64,000 bases of DNA from Lachnospiraceae bacterium C6A11 (GTDB lineage Bacteria; Bacillota; Clostridia; Lachnospirales; Lachnospiraceae): NCBI GenBank assembly GCA_000702245.1, contig KL370879.1, forward strand, positions 157,443-221,442, read 5' to 3'. The notes under the pieces were generated by a model that saw only the letters and a list, made by a program, of their open reading frames with translations, searched no databases and was not told the DNA's origin. Numbering within the stretch: the first letter of the stretch is position 1; every line of letters starts with the position of its first letter. The translations under genes were made by a program, and so were the position numbers. This document shows, piece after piece, positions 53,894-63,340 of the stretch.

Positions 53894-54517
53894 TTACAGC
53901 TGGAACTCACCCTTAACATCATCAGCTGTGTAGTATACCATACCATTCTCTGGCTGATAGTAAACGTTAAGATCCTTGATTGACTTCTTACCAACTGCTT
54001 CTACAACCTTAGCAACGATCTCATCTGATGTGAAATCAGCACCCTGATACTGAACGTAGAAGGTTTCCTTTGTCTTAGCTGCTGCCTTCTTAGCTGGAGC
54101 TTTCTTTGCTGCCGGCTTAGCTGCTGCTTCCTTCTTTGCTGGAGCTGCCTTCTTAGCCTCTGCCTTAACCTCAGTCTTAGCCTCTGCCTTCTTTGCTGCT
54201 GGCTTAGCTGCTGCCTTCTTAGCTGGAGCCTTCTTAGCCTCTGCCTTAACTTCAGCCTTAGCTTCTGTCTTAGCCTCTGCCTTCTTTGCTGCCGGCTTAG
54301 CTGCTGCCTTCTTTGCAGGAGCCTTCTTAGCCTCTGCCTTAACCTCAGCCTTAGCTTCTGTCTTAGCCTCTGCCTTCTTTACTGGAGCCTTCTTAGCCTC
54401 TGCCTTAACCTCAGCCTTAACTGCCTTTACAACATCGTCCTTCTTTTCCTCAGCGTTAGCCTTAGCTGCTGCTGCCTTTGCTGCGAGATCCTTTGCGCTA
54501 GTCTTCTTAACTGCCAT
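53894..54517 (-). CDS. Histone H1-like Ala/Lys repeat protein with a DUF6465-type C-terminus
   Basis: 207 residues from the ATG at 54517 (GGAGG eight bases upstream). Residues 15-145 are low-complexity Ala/Lys/Glu/Pro with a repeated 32-residue unit (KAEAKTEAKAEVKAEAKKAP type), strongly basic. The last 60 residues are globular: ETFYVQYQGADFTSDEIVAK and NVYYQPENGMVYYTADDVKGE, recognised as the DUF6465 family common in Lachnospiraceae. The basic repeats suggest nucleic-acid binding, like eukaryotic H1 tails or bacterial HU extensions. Function unknown. Confidence 0.88.
   Translation of the reverse strand: MAVKKTSAKDLAAKAAAAKANAEEKKDDVVKAVKAEVKAEAKKAPVKKAEAKTEAKAEVKAEAKKAPAKKAAAKPAAKKAEAKTEAKAEVKAEAKKAPAKKAAAKPAAKKAEAKTEVKAEAKKAAPAKKEAAAKPAAKKAPAKKAAAKTKETFYVQYQGADFTSDEIVAKVVEAVGKKSIKDLNVYYQPENGMVYYTADDVKGEFQL
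54100..54440 (-). repeat. Tandem repeats of about 96 bp in the H1-like gene
   Basis: The run coding for KAEAKTEAKAEVKAEAKKAP and its PAAKK tail occurs two and a half times with near-identical codons (for example GCCTTAGCTTCTGTCTTAGC on the plus strand), so the copies are recent and the length is likely to vary. Confidence 0.8.
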
Positions 54518-54670
54518 TAGATTATCCTCCATATTTTGTACAACGTTTATATTGTGTCATACCAAGTTGCTATGTTTCCTCTAATTACGGATAAGATTTT
54601 AATCAATTATTAACATAATTGCAATACTTTCACAAAATTTCTCTTTTTTGAATATTTTTTACGAAGTTAT

Positions 54671-56074
54671 TTACGATATTTTGGATACTTTGCACAAAGT
54701 CTCAACTATGTTCTCAAAATGCATTCCGTGAGAGGCTTTGAAGAGAACTGTATCACCATCGAAGAGATTATCCTTCAGATAATTTGCCGCCTCATCATTT
54801 GTTGTGAAATGATGTATCTCTATCCTTCCATCATCAGCTGCATCACTTATATTCTTTGAAAGCTCACCGACTGTAACAAGTATATCGATTGAGAGGCTCT
54901 TCATGAACCTTCCAACTCTTGCGTGATGCTCTGCACTGTCATCACCAAGCTCGAACATATCTCCGAGAACAGCAACTCTTCTGCCTGAGGTCTTCATCTC
55001 ATTAAGAACCACCAACTGTGACTCCATGGAGATCGGGCTTGCATTGTAGGTATCATCGATTATCTTGAATCCCTGGTCAGCAGTAAGTATATTCTGTCTC
55101 TGGCCTGAGAACTTGGAAAGTGCCGCCGCTGCCGCCTCAGCTTCTATACCCATATGAGCCGCTATAGCTATGGCTACAACTGAATCAACTACATTGTGAT
55201 TTCCGAGAAGAGGAATAGTCACATCAACTTCCTTTCCTCCCGCAACAAGCGTATATGTCGTCGATGTATCGTCGTGAGTTATGTTAACCGCTCTGAAGTC
55301 TGCTCCTTCTGCTGTTCCGTAGCCGAGAGTCTCAACCGGAAGGCTGTCCTTAACTGCAGCAAGCATCGGATCATCCGCATTAATGAAGAGAAGTCCGTTA
55401 CTGTCCATTCTTGAAGCTACCTTCAGTTTCTCTGTTCTTGTATTTTCAAGTGTCTTGAAGAACTCCTGATGTGCCTCACCAATGGTCGTTACAACCGCAA
55501 TATCAGGTCTTGCGATCTCAGCAAGGGCGTCCATCTCACCGAAGTTACTAATACCCAGCTCGAGAACCGCCAGATCAGACGGAACATCGTTCATTCCGAA
55601 GAGAGTTATCGGTGTGCCCGACTCAGAATTGAAGTTCTTCTCTGTATGATAAACCTTAAAGCCTGCCTCAAGTGCAGTTGTTATCATCTCACGTGTCGTA
55701 GTCTTACCCACGCTTCCCGTAACCGCGATGACCGGCTTCTTGTACAGACTTCTCACATACCCGCCAAGCATCTGAAGTGCCTTGAGCGTATCATCGACCT
55801 TGATATAGGCCCTGCCCGCCTTATAGCCTTCGAGCTCCCTGTCGGTAAATGTAACATAAGCCTTATCCATCACATCACTGATGAATCTGTGTGCATCAAC
55901 CTGTGTTCCAACAAGAGGGACAAATATATCCTTCTCGCACGCGATCCTTGAATCCATACAGATATGATCGACCGTTATAGCCTCTATCTTCTCTTTCTTA
56001 CTGCTGTCCTCTGCATCAGGGCCGAGCAGCCTGCCGTTTACTGCCTTAACTATATCACTGACTGAAATAATCAT
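54671..56074 (-). CDS. murF: UDP-N-acetylmuramoyl-tripeptide:D-alanyl-D-alanine ligase MurF
   Basis: 467 residues, Mur ligase. ATP loop VIAVTGSVGKTTTREMI near residue 115, the YHTEKNFNSESGTP segment, VLELGISNFGEMD, and IIDDTYNASPISMESQL near 330. It adds D-Ala-D-Ala to the UDP-muramoyl tripeptide in the cytosol. It lies seven bases after the DJ-1-type gene and far from other mur genes, which is common for scattered wall genes in this group. Confidence 0.95.
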   Translation of the reverse strand: MIISVSDIVKAVNGRLLGPDAEDSSKKEKIEAITVDHICMDSRIACEKDIFVPLVGTQVDAHRFISDVMDKAYVTFTDRELEGYKAGRAYIKVDDTLKALQMLGGYVRSLYKKPVIAVTGSVGKTTTREMITTALEAGFKVYHTEKNFNSESGTPITLFGMNDVPSDLAVLELGISNFGEMDALAEIARPDIAVVTTIGEAHQEFFKTLENTRTEKLKVASRMDSNGLLFINADDPMLAAVKDSLPVETLGYGTAEGADFRAVNITHDDTSTTYTLVAGGKEVDVTIPLLGNHNVVDSVVAIAIAAHMGIEAEAAAAALSKFSGQRQNILTADQGFKIIDDTYNASPISMESQLVVLNEMKTSGRRVAVLGDMFELGDDSAEHHARVGRFMKSLSIDILVTVGELSKNISDAADDGRIEIHHFTTNDEAANYLKDNLFDGDTVLFKASHGMHFENIVETLCKVSKIS

Positions 56075-56080
56075 CTTACC

Positions 56081-56641
56081 TTATGCTCCTAAAAATACGA
56101 TCTGTTTTCCTATCTCTTCAGCCTTCTCGGCAGAGATAAGTATCTCTATCAACTTAAGTCCGAAATCGATAGATGTTCCCATTCCGCGGCTCGTGATAAA
56201 CTGTCCGTCAACAACAACCTTATCTGTCTTCTTATCAGCTCCGAGAAGTCCGTCCTCACAGCCCGGATAACAGGTTGCTGCCTTGCCCTCGAGAAGTCCC
56301 TTCTCTCCGTAAACAGTCGGTGCTGCACAGATAGCTGCAAGCTTTTGTCCGGCTGCATAGTATTTTCTGATAAGTGCGTCAACCTCTGCACTTGCCTTGA
56401 GGTTATTAGTGCCCTTAAGTCCACCCGGAAGCACGAGAATATCAGCAAGCTCAGTCTCATCAGCTATATCACTGAGAAGTATGTCCGCTCTTATCTCGAT
56501 CCCGTGGGAAGTCACAACCTTGAGAGTGTCCGTGATGGAAACCATCTTGATGTCTATCCTTGCACGACGGAGAAGGTCAACGACCGTAAGGCCTTCTATC
56601 TCTTCAAAACCATCTGCAACGAGAATATATACCTTGCTCAT
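56081..56641 (-). CDS. DJ-1/PfpI family protein
   Basis: 186 residues. The DJ-1 nucleophile elbow is KLAAICAAPTVYGE near residue 105 with the reactive Cys; MSKVYILVADGFEEIEGLTVVDLLRRA is the typical start with the conserved Glu. ILVLPGG and FITSRGMGTSIDFGL are present. Members act as deglycase-like, chaperone or redox-sensing proteins. It precedes murF by six bases and shares its transcript. Confidence 0.93.
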   Translation of the reverse strand: MSKVYILVADGFEEIEGLTVVDLLRRARIDIKMVSITDTLKVVTSHGIEIRADILLSDIADETELADILVLPGGLKGTNNLKASAEVDALIRKYYAAGQKLAAICAAPTVYGEKGLLEGKAATCYPGCEDGLLGADKKTDKVVVDGQFITSRGMGTSIDFGLKLIEILISAEKAEEIGKQIVFLGA

Positions 56642-56780
56642 AATATCCCTCCTGTATTTAAATACTTTAAAATATGTGTTACAATATCTCTATATTTGGT
56701 GCCGGCCGATACGCCGCACCGCTCTTTAAACTATAGTATATTTCAAAGGAAAATACAAACCTTAATTTCAGGAGGCATCC

Positions 56781-57275
56781 ATGGAAATAGAAAGAAAATA
56801 CCTTGTTAAATATCTCCCGGAGGATCTCGAATCATATCCTCACAGCCTAATCTCGCAGGCCTATATATCCACTTCCCCGGTGATCAGGATCAGAAGGAAC
56901 GGCGAACGCTTCATCCTGACCGTTAAATCATCCGGACTTATCAGCCGCGAGGAATATGAGCTTCTCCTCACCGAGGAGGAATACGAGAGCCTCAAAAAGA
57001 AAGCCGAGGGGAACGTTATAGAGAAGACCCGATACAAAATACCTGAGAAGGATGGTCTCACCATCGAGCTTGACATCTTCCATGGCATATTTGACGGACT
57101 CATCTACGCCGAGGTCGAATTCCCGGATATGGAAACGGCCGAGCACTACACAGCTCCGGACTTTTTCGGCAGGGAGGTTACAGGCGACGGCTTCTACCAG
57201 AACTCCTCTCTCAGCAGAATGTCGGAGGAGGATATTTCGAGACTTCTTGATATCGCAAGAGCTGAGTTTGAATAA
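56781..57275 (+). CDS. CYTH-domain protein (triphosphate-binding tunnel fold)
   Basis: 164 residues; AGGAGG seven bases before the ATG. The EIERKYLV start is the CYTH ExExK signature; the further basic and acidic strands IRIRRNGERFILTVKS, EKTRYKIPEKDGLTIELDIFHG and YAEVEF fit the tunnel fold. Family members hydrolyse inorganic triphosphate or thiamine triphosphate, or make cAMP. Small solitary forms like this are usually triphosphatases. Divergent from the DJ-1-murF pair with 139 bases between. Confidence 0.93.
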   Translation: MEIERKYLVKYLPEDLESYPHSLISQAYISTSPVIRIRRNGERFILTVKSSGLISREEYELLLTEEEYESLKKKAEGNVIEKTRYKIPEKDGLTIELDIFHGIFDGLIYAEVEFPDMETAEHYTAPDFFGREVTGDGFYQNSSLSRMSEEDISRLLDIARAEFE

Positions 57276-57341
57276 TAAAGCATTGTCAGTTATCAAGCTA
57301 CGATACATCAAAAGTTATATTGATATTATTCCGCGACCACT

Positions 57342-57372
57342 AAAAAAGTCTCTCAAACCGAGAGACTTTTTT
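57342..57372. terminator. Bidirectional terminator between the CYTH and DUF1189 genes
   Basis: Perfect 13-bp arms (AAAAAAGTCTCTC / GAGAGACTTTTTT) around AAACC; A- and T-runs on both sides let it serve both convergent genes. Confidence 0.92.
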
Positions 57373-57373
57373 A

Positions 57374-58282
57374 TTATACGCTCATACCCTTATCACCGAT
57401 ATAGTTCGAAAAGTATAAGCTTATTCTTCTTAAGGTCAGGAAGATACCGATTATGCTTACAAGAAAAGCAGGAACCGGTGTTCCAACAGCCTTATTAATA
57501 TTTACAAGGAATATACCCAGCGTCTGTGAAACCAGGCAGAGTCTGGTGATCTCGCTGTCACTGTGGATATTTCCGGTCGCAAGGTTCAGTCCCCTCGCGT
57601 AGAAACCGTAGATAAATGACAGTATCCAGTATTTCAGGAAGAATATCGCCATCCTCAGTATAAATACTAATATCAGCGCTAGATATATCGCCGGTGTCAG
57701 CTTCGCAAGTGATTCATTATTTGTACCGTTCGGGAAGATTGACTTTATGCTCTGCGAAAAGGTGCTGAAATATCTTCCATTCGCGCCCTGAGTCAGAACA
57801 CTGACCTTGGTTCTTCCGATCGTGATGTAGGTGTATCCATCCTTCAGCTTGCTGACCGATATGGTCTCTTCTGTCGGATCGAAAAGCACCCTGAACTCTC
57901 CCATCTTGATATCAAAGCTTTCATCGGATATCAGTTCTCCGCTCTTCACTTCAAACGCCGGCATCTTGTTCCGGAAGAAGTTACTGAAGCCGCCGACATT
58001 TACGATAAATACTATCATCTGCAGTCCGACAACCATGAGAGTCACAATAAACATAATCATTGCGATAAATCTCTTAAACCTCTTCTTGCTGAGGTCGAAG
58101 AAATCCCTGTAGCCCTTCGGATCGGCAATAGCCTGATAGATCATCTGGATCAGATTATTTGTATTATCCAGCTTCTCACTGTCCTCGTCATCATTACGTG
58201 GGTCGTTATTAAAGCTGTTACGATAATCTTCGCTATTAAATTCTCCCCTGCGATCATTCTGATCGTTGTAATCGTCCTGCAT
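57374..58282 (-). CDS. DUF1189-like membrane protein
   Basis: 302 residues. An Asn/Asp-rich cytosolic head of about 65 residues, a first membrane helix (about 70-95), an exposed middle domain containing MPAFEVKSGELISDESF and LKDGYTYITIGRTKVSVL, then four or five membrane helices to the end. The FEVKSGELI segment and overall order resemble DUF1189 proteins, which have no established function. Identification is from pattern only. Confidence 0.72.
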   Translation of the reverse strand: MQDDYNDQNDRRGEFNSEDYRNSFNNDPRNDDEDSEKLDNTNNLIQMIYQAIADPKGYRDFFDLSKKRFKRFIAMIMFIVTLMVVGLQMIVFIVNVGGFSNFFRNKMPAFEVKSGELISDESFDIKMGEFRVLFDPTEETISVSKLKDGYTYITIGRTKVSVLTQGANGRYFSTFSQSIKSIFPNGTNNESLAKLTPAIYLALILVFILRMAIFFLKYWILSFIYGFYARGLNLATGNIHSDSEITRLCLVSQTLGIFLVNINKAVGTPVPAFLVSIIGIFLTLRRISLYFSNYIGDKGMSV

Positions 58283-58390
58283 CTTTTAACCCTAAAATTC
58301 ACTAACACACCGCATCATTCCATGTGGTGCAGCCAATAATCCATGTCAGACGTTTAACGCCCGACTTTTTTCTATTTTCTTATGCTGCTT

Positions 58391-59191
58391 TTAAATCAGC
58401 TCGAAGTGCTTCATCGCTTTATAGATGCCGTCGTCCATCACATCATCCGTGATATATGTTGCAGCAGCTCTTGCGAGTTCACTTCCGGCCTTCGGGACGA
58501 TGGAATGAGGCGCGTATTTAAGCATCTCAAGATCATTATTTCCGTCGCCGAATACATAAGCATTATCGACCGATATACCGAAATAGTCAAGAATAAACTT
58601 GATACCGGTGGCCTTCGAGCAGTCCTTCGGACTCATCTCGAAGAAGTTCCCTTCTCTGTCGATATAATCAAAATCATCGGATACGCACTTCTTGAAGCTC
58701 TCTATATCACTTTCCTCATGATACCAGCCAGCAAACTTATCAAAGCGGAAATCCTTATCCTCTATATCATCAATAAACCTGTAGCCGTTGCTGCCGAAAT
58801 ACTTGATCAACCTGTCCGCCTCGCTTGTGATATTTTCCTTGTCGATACAGGTGTAGTCTCTGTATTCAAAGAGCGAATACATCTTATACTGCCTGCACTT
58901 TAAAGCGATCTCGTAGCACCTCTCAGGTGTAAGAGTTTTGTGCAGCAGCTCGGTTCCGTCAGAAAGCGTAATATGGCTTCCGCAACCGCAGACATATCCG
59001 TCGAATCCGGCTGATAAGATATACGGCTCGATATTGCACATAACCCTGCCCGTATTTATAAATACAAGATTGCCCTTCTCCCTCGTGAGTCTAAGAGCCT
59101 CTCTTGCACTTTCAGGAAAATACTTTCTCGCATCATCCGTTACAAGAGTGCCATCTATATCAAAGAAGAGTATTTTGATATCTTTATTCAT
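58391..59191 (-). CDS. HAD-superfamily Cof-type phosphatase
   Basis: 266 residues. Motif I FFDIDGTLVTD near the start, motif II FINTGR near 40, and motif IV VFGDGNNDLEMLKYA near 208 with a C2-type cap between. Such enzymes dephosphorylate sugar phosphates, phospholipid intermediates or FMN-related compounds. It lies 56 bases upstream of the ribH end, but the rib operon runs in the same direction and ends before it, so a shared transcript is possible. Confidence 0.93.
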   Translation of the reverse strand: MNKDIKILFFDIDGTLVTDDARKYFPESAREALRLTREKGNLVFINTGRVMCNIEPYILSAGFDGYVCGCGSHITLSDGTELLHKTLTPERCYEIALKCRQYKMYSLFEYRDYTCIDKENITSEADRLIKYFGSNGYRFIDDIEDKDFRFDKFAGWYHEESDIESFKKCVSDDFDYIDREGNFFEMSPKDCSKATGIKFILDYFGISVDNAYVFGDGNNDLEMLKYAPHSIVPKAGSELARAAATYITDDVMDDGIYKAMKHFELI

Positions 59192-59247
59192 TAATTTCTG
59201 TTACCCCTGAATGTATTATTCACTCGCTTTATTTAATATGCCGCTAT

Positions 59248-59709
59248 TTATAAAGCCTTCATCAGGTTAACCATCTCGATTGCACCAAGTGCGCAGTCAT
59301 AACCCTTATTACCTGCCTTTGTACCTGCACGTTCAACTGCCTGTTCGATATTCTCTGTTGTAAGAATGCCGAACATTACAGGAATCTCTGACTCAAGTGA
59401 AACCTGAGCGATGCCCTTTGAAACCTCGTTACATACATAGTCGTAGTGGCTTGTCTGGCCTCTGATAACTGTTCCAAGGCAGATGATCGCATCATACTTG
59501 CCTGACTTTGCCATCTTCTTAGCAATAAGTGGAATCTCAAATGCACCCGGTACCCAGGCAACTGTGATATCATCCTCATTCACATCATGTCTTACAAGTC
59601 CGTCAACAGCACCACCAACAAGCTTTGAAACGATAAACTCATTGAACCTTGCGGCAACGATACCAACCTTGATTCCTTCTGCTACAACTTTTCCTTCAAT
59701 CTTCTTCAT
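59248..59709 (-). CDS. ribH: 6,7-dimethyl-8-ribityllumazine synthase
   Basis: 153 residues from the ATG at 59709 (GGAGG nine bases upstream; frame open to 59745). Lumazine synthase features: [20 protein letters not shown] at the N-terminus, [16 protein letters not shown] near 55, and [18 protein letters not shown] near 82. It condenses the ArP and DHBP products to lumazine, the substrate of RibE. Last gene of the rib operon. Confidence 0.96.
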   Translation of the reverse strand: MKKIEGKVVAEGIKVGIVAARFNEFIVSKLVGGAVDGLVRHDVNEDDITVAWVPGAFEIPLIAKKMAKSGKYDAIICLGTVIRGQTSHYDYVCNEVSKGIAQVSLESEIPVMFGILTTENIEQAVERAGTKAGNKGYDCALGAIEMVNLMKAL

Positions 59710-59856
59710 TTTTATTTTCCTCCATGAATCTTGTATATTTTTCATCTTATTTTGATCATATTATTCTTTTCATCATAAGTATCACACTGCTTTATTTGCA
59801 CACGTATGTTGATATACTCCGCTGATCACATCCGTGTTCTATGTGATAAATATATT

Positions 59857-61059
59857 CTACAGATCACTCAGCATATGCCCCATCTTCTCCTTCTTGGTTT
59901 TCAGGTAAAAGAGGTCGTAAGCTGACGGTTCGATCTCGATAGGTACTCTCTCAACTATATCAAGGTTGAAGCCCTGCAGTCCGTAAATCTTGAGCGGATT
60001 ATTTGTGAGAAGCCTCAGCTTGCTGATTCCGAGAGCAACAAGTATCTGAGTTCCTGTTGTATAATCTCTTGCATCCTCAGGGAAGCCAAGCTCAAGATTC
60101 GCTTCAACTGTATCAAGTCCCTGATCCTGAAGAGCGTAGGCTCTGATCTTATTGATAAGGCCTATTCCTCGACCCTCCTGCCTCATGTAGAGAAGAACGC
60201 CTCTACCTTCACGTGCGATCATCCTCATAGCCGCATCAAGCTGCTGTCCGCAGTCGCATCTTGCCGAACCAAAAGCATCTCCTGTAAGGCACTCCGAATG
60301 CACTCTGCAAAGCACCGGTTCACCATCGGAGATATCTCCCATTGTAAGTGCCACATGATGCTCGCCGGTGATCTTACTTACATAGCCGTGCATCATAAAC
60401 TCGCCGTATTTTGTAGGAAGCTTTGCTTTTGCAACGCACTCAACGAAGGTCTCTCTTTCCTTCCTGTATCTTACAAGCTTCTCGATTGTGGAAACCTTAA
60501 GCTGATGTTCCTTCGCGAAAGCAAGAAGGTCTTCCTTCCTGGCCATCATTCCGTCATCTCTCAATATCTCACAGCAGAGGCCCACCGGTTTAAGTCCCGC
60601 AAGTCTTACCAGATCAACTGTCGCCTCTGTATGACCGTTTCTCATGATTACACCGCCCTCAACTGCTGTCAGTGGAAACATATGTCCCGGTCTTCTAAAG
60701 TCCTCAGGCTTTGCATTCTCCTCGACAAACTTTCTTGCCGTATACCCTCTCTCCTCAGCGGAAATACCAGTTGTCGTATCAACATGGTCGATAGAGATTG
60801 TAAATGCTGTGCAGTGATTATCTGTATTTGTCAGTGTCATCTGCGGCAGGTTAAAGCGTTCAGCATAGCTTCTGTCCATCGGCATGCAGATAAGACCTCT
60901 GGCATATTTTGCCATGAAGTTAACGTTCTCCGTTGTTGCGTGCTCAGCCGCAAATATAACGTCGCCTTCATTCTCACGATTCTCGTCATCCAGTATCACT
61001 ACCGGCTTTCCGGCACGTATGTCCTCAAGTATTTCATCGATCGTATTAAATTCACTCAT
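59857..61059 (-). CDS. ribBA: Bifunctional 3,4-dihydroxy-2-butanone 4-phosphate synthase/GTP cyclohydrolase II
   Basis: 400 residues. RibB half (1-205): [19 protein letters not shown] with the acidic metal-binding residues, [29 protein letters not shown]. RibA half (210-400): [20 protein letters not shown] with zinc ligands near 255-268, and [17 protein letters not shown] near 290. It supplies both starting points of riboflavin synthesis. Located between ribE and ribH. Confidence 0.97.
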   Translation of the reverse strand: MSEFNTIDEILEDIRAGKPVVILDDENRENEGDVIFAAEHATTENVNFMAKYARGLICMPMDRSYAERFNLPQMTLTNTDNHCTAFTISIDHVDTTTGISAEERGYTARKFVEENAKPEDFRRPGHMFPLTAVEGGVIMRNGHTEATVDLVRLAGLKPVGLCCEILRDDGMMARKEDLLAFAKEHQLKVSTIEKLVRYRKERETFVECVAKAKLPTKYGEFMMHGYVSKITGEHHVALTMGDISDGEPVLCRVHSECLTGDAFGSARCDCGQQLDAAMRMIAREGRGVLLYMRQEGRGIGLINKIRAYALQDQGLDTVEANLELGFPEDARDYTTGTQILVALGISKLRLLTNNPLKIYGLQGFNLDIVERVPIEIEPSAYDLFYLKTKKEKMGHMLSDL

Positions 61060-61119
61060 TTTTTCATCCTCTTTTAATATATCTTTATCGCATCACTTGA
61101 CTGCGATTAATATCATGAT

Positions 61120-61830
61120 TTACAGGAAACCGTTTTTTGACAGCGTATCCATAAAACTACTGCCACTCTTTTTCGATCCACCAGATCCTTTGCCTTCATC
61201 AGTGTCATTATTATCTCCGAACAACTCATCAAGATTGCCCGAGCCGCCGCCGAGAAGCTTCTCAACGTATTTCCCGATGATGTCATTCTCGAGATTAACT
61301 ATGTCGCCGACCTTCTTCGAAGTAAGCGTCGTCTCCGACGAGGTATGCGGTATTATCGAAACCTTGAAATAGCTGTCTGTCACAACCGCAACCGTAAGGC
61401 TTATTCCGTCGATCGTAATCGAGCCCTTCTCGATGATGTATCTGAGCAGCTTTTTATCGCAGGCGATCGTTACCCAGATCGCATTGTCCTCTCGCTTAAA
61501 CTCCTTTATCGTTCCGGTGCCGTCGATATGTCCGGAAACTATATGTCCTCCGAATCTTCCACCGGCCGCCATGGCACGTTCAAGATTGACCTCGCTGCCG
61601 GCCTTCAGGCTGCCCAGGGAGCTTCGCCTCAGTGTCTCAGCCATCACATCCGCAGTGAACCCATCCGGCAAAACTGTCGTTGCCGTAAGGCACACACCAT
61701 TCACAGCTATACTGTCGCCAATCTTTACATCAGACATTATCTTAGATGCCTTGATGGAAAGCACCGCCGACTTCGCGCCGTGATTTATGCTCTTCACTTT
61801 TCCCTTTTCTTCTATTATTCCTGTGAACAT
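61120..61830 (-). CDS. ribE: Riboflavin synthase alpha chain, with a C-terminal extension
   Basis: 236 residues; usual length is about 200-215. Two lumazine-binding barrels in tandem: MFTGIIEEKGKV and VNGVCLTAT in the first, GGHIVSGHIDGTGTI and DGISLTVAVV in the second. It dismutates two lumazines to riboflavin. The last 35-40 residues are Gly/Asp/Ser-rich (SGNLDELFGDNND) and end in SFMDTLSKNGFL, an extension not needed for catalysis. Follows ribD by 87 bases. Confidence 0.95.
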   Translation of the reverse strand: MFTGIIEEKGKVKSINHGAKSAVLSIKASKIMSDVKIGDSIAVNGVCLTATTVLPDGFTADVMAETLRRSSLGSLKAGSEVNLERAMAAGGRFGGHIVSGHIDGTGTIKEFKREDNAIWVTIACDKKLLRYIIEKGSITIDGISLTVAVVTDSYFKVSIIPHTSSETTLTSKKVGDIVNLENDIIGKYVEKLLGGGSGNLDELFGDNNDTDEGKGSGGSKKSGSSFMDTLSKNGFL

Positions 61831-61917
61831 TTATGCTCCATTCTTTTCTGCTTTACCAACAGTATTATTCTCAGCAACACATTGCTGTAGTATTTTTCAT
61901 GATCATATAGCTGCAGT

Positions 61918-63036
61918 TTATTCCGCGTCCAATTCATCCTGTTTCTTCAGCTTCAGCAGTATATCGCTTCCGATCAACTCTGCACTTTCAAGTGTGAATC
62001 CATAAGCCTCGTCCGGTGTTTTAACTCCGTCGCCGCCTACAGGTCCCGGTGCAAACTCACCGCCAAATATCTTCGGCGCCACAAATACTCTCATCTCGTT
62101 TACATAGCCGGCTCTGACCATGCTCCAGTTAAGGGAGCCGCCGCCCTCGAGAAGTATTCCGTCTATCTTCATCTGACCCAGCCTCATCATCAGGTCATCC
62201 AGATCGATATGTCCGTCCTTCTCCTTGACTAGAAGCACTCCGACCTTCTGCTTTGCCAGCTGTCTGATCTTCTCTTTATTAGTTTTCTCAGTCTCTTCAA
62301 TCGCCGCGATAAAGGTTCTTATCTCCGGTGCACTTTCAACTATCTTACTGGTCATCGGAATCTGCAGATGACTGTCGCAGATGATCCTGATCGGATCTCT
62401 TCCGCCTTCCATCCTGCAATTAAGCATCGGATCATCCTTCATGACCGTACCAATTCCTGCCATGATCGCTGAAAACTCATTTCTGTATTCCTGAACTCTT
62501 GCGCGCGATTCCTCGCAGGATATCCATTTACTCTTGCCGGATTCCGTCGCGATCTTTCCGTCCACAGTCATGGCGTATTTCATCATCACATAAGGCCTGC
62601 CACTTGTGATAAAGTGGAAAAATACAGGATTCAGGCTGTCGCACTCTTCCTTCATAACATGAGTCACAACCTGAACACCGTGGCTCCTGAGATACCAGAT
62701 GCCCTTTCCTGCGACCAGCGGATTCGGATCATCTGAACCTACATACACCCTTCTGATGCCATGCTCTACGATTGCTTCTACACAAGGAGGCTGCTTTCCT
62801 GTGTGGCAGCAAGGTTCAAGAGTTACATACATTTCCGCGCCCTTAGCATCCTCTGTAAGATTCTTAAAGGCATCTCTTTCCGCGTGCAGATCACCGTATT
62901 GTCTGTGGAAGCCTTCGCCGACCACTTTGTCATCCTTAACGATAACAGCTCCGACAAGCGGATTCGGATTCACTCGTCCGATACCGCCCTTCGCAAGCTC
63001 GATGGCGCGCTCCATATATTTTCTGTCATATGCCAT
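61918..63036 (-). CDS. ribD: Bifunctional diaminohydroxyphosphoribosylaminopyrimidine deaminase/reductase
   Basis: 372 residues from the ATG at 63036 with AAGGAG 13 bases upstream (frame open to 63084). Deaminase part (1-145): GRVNPNPLVGAVIV, the zinc motif HAERDAF and EPCCHTGKQPPC. Reductase part (150-372): YAMTVDGKIATESG and ILLEGGGSLNWSMV. First gene of ribD-ribE-ribBA-ribH and controlled by the FMN riboswitch upstream. Confidence 0.96.
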   Translation of the reverse strand: MAYDRKYMERAIELAKGGIGRVNPNPLVGAVIVKDDKVVGEGFHRQYGDLHAERDAFKNLTEDAKGAEMYVTLEPCCHTGKQPPCVEAIVEHGIRRVYVGSDDPNPLVAGKGIWYLRSHGVQVVTHVMKEECDSLNPVFFHFITSGRPYVMMKYAMTVDGKIATESGKSKWISCEESRARVQEYRNEFSAIMAGIGTVMKDDPMLNCRMEGGRDPIRIICDSHLQIPMTSKIVESAPEIRTFIAAIEETEKTNKEKIRQLAKQKVGVLLVKEKDGHIDLDDLMMRLGQMKIDGILLEGGGSLNWSMVRAGYVNEMRVFVAPKIFGGEFAPGPVGGDGVKTPDEAYGFTLESAELIGSDILLKLKKQDELDAE

Positions 63037-63112
63037 TTGAATTATTATTCTCCTTATTATCTTTACTGCGTAGATGCGACACAAATACTCTGCTCATTAT
63101 CTACACAAATAA

Positions 63113-63136
63113 GAGCCCCGAGAAAACTCAGGGCTC
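63113..63136 (-). terminator. Terminator of the FMN riboswitch expression platform
   Basis: 10-bp stem GAGCCCTGAG / CTCGGGGCTC (one G-T pair) with loop TTTT, followed by TTATTTGTG on the minus strand, between the aptamer and ribD. A terminating hairpin here fits FMN-dependent premature termination. Confidence 0.82.
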
Positions 63137-63162
63137 AACAAACACACAATAAAACATCATGT

Positions 63163-63326
63163 CTCATCTTCTTTCATCCAGACTTTACTGTCGGCTCTGG
63201 GATCACACCAGATCTGCTATTTCCTTAAGCCTTGCTGACCAACCAGATCAACTCAGCTCTTATGAAAAGCTCGTGGGCTCATATTTCTATTTACCACCGG
63301 TCACGATTTTCACGTTGCCCTGAAGA
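63163..63326 (-). promoter_or_regulatory. FMN riboswitch (RFN element)
   Basis: On the minus strand the aptamer reads TCTTCAGGGCAACGTGAAA, then GACCGGTGGTAAA, GAGCCCACGAGC, GATCTGGTGTGAT, CAGAGCCGACAGT and AAAGTCTGGATGAAAGAAG, which match the successive conserved boxes of the RFN element. It begins 15 bases after the stop codon of the upstream gene and controls the rib operon. Confidence 0.96.
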
Positions 63327-63340
63327 TAACTTATATTTAA

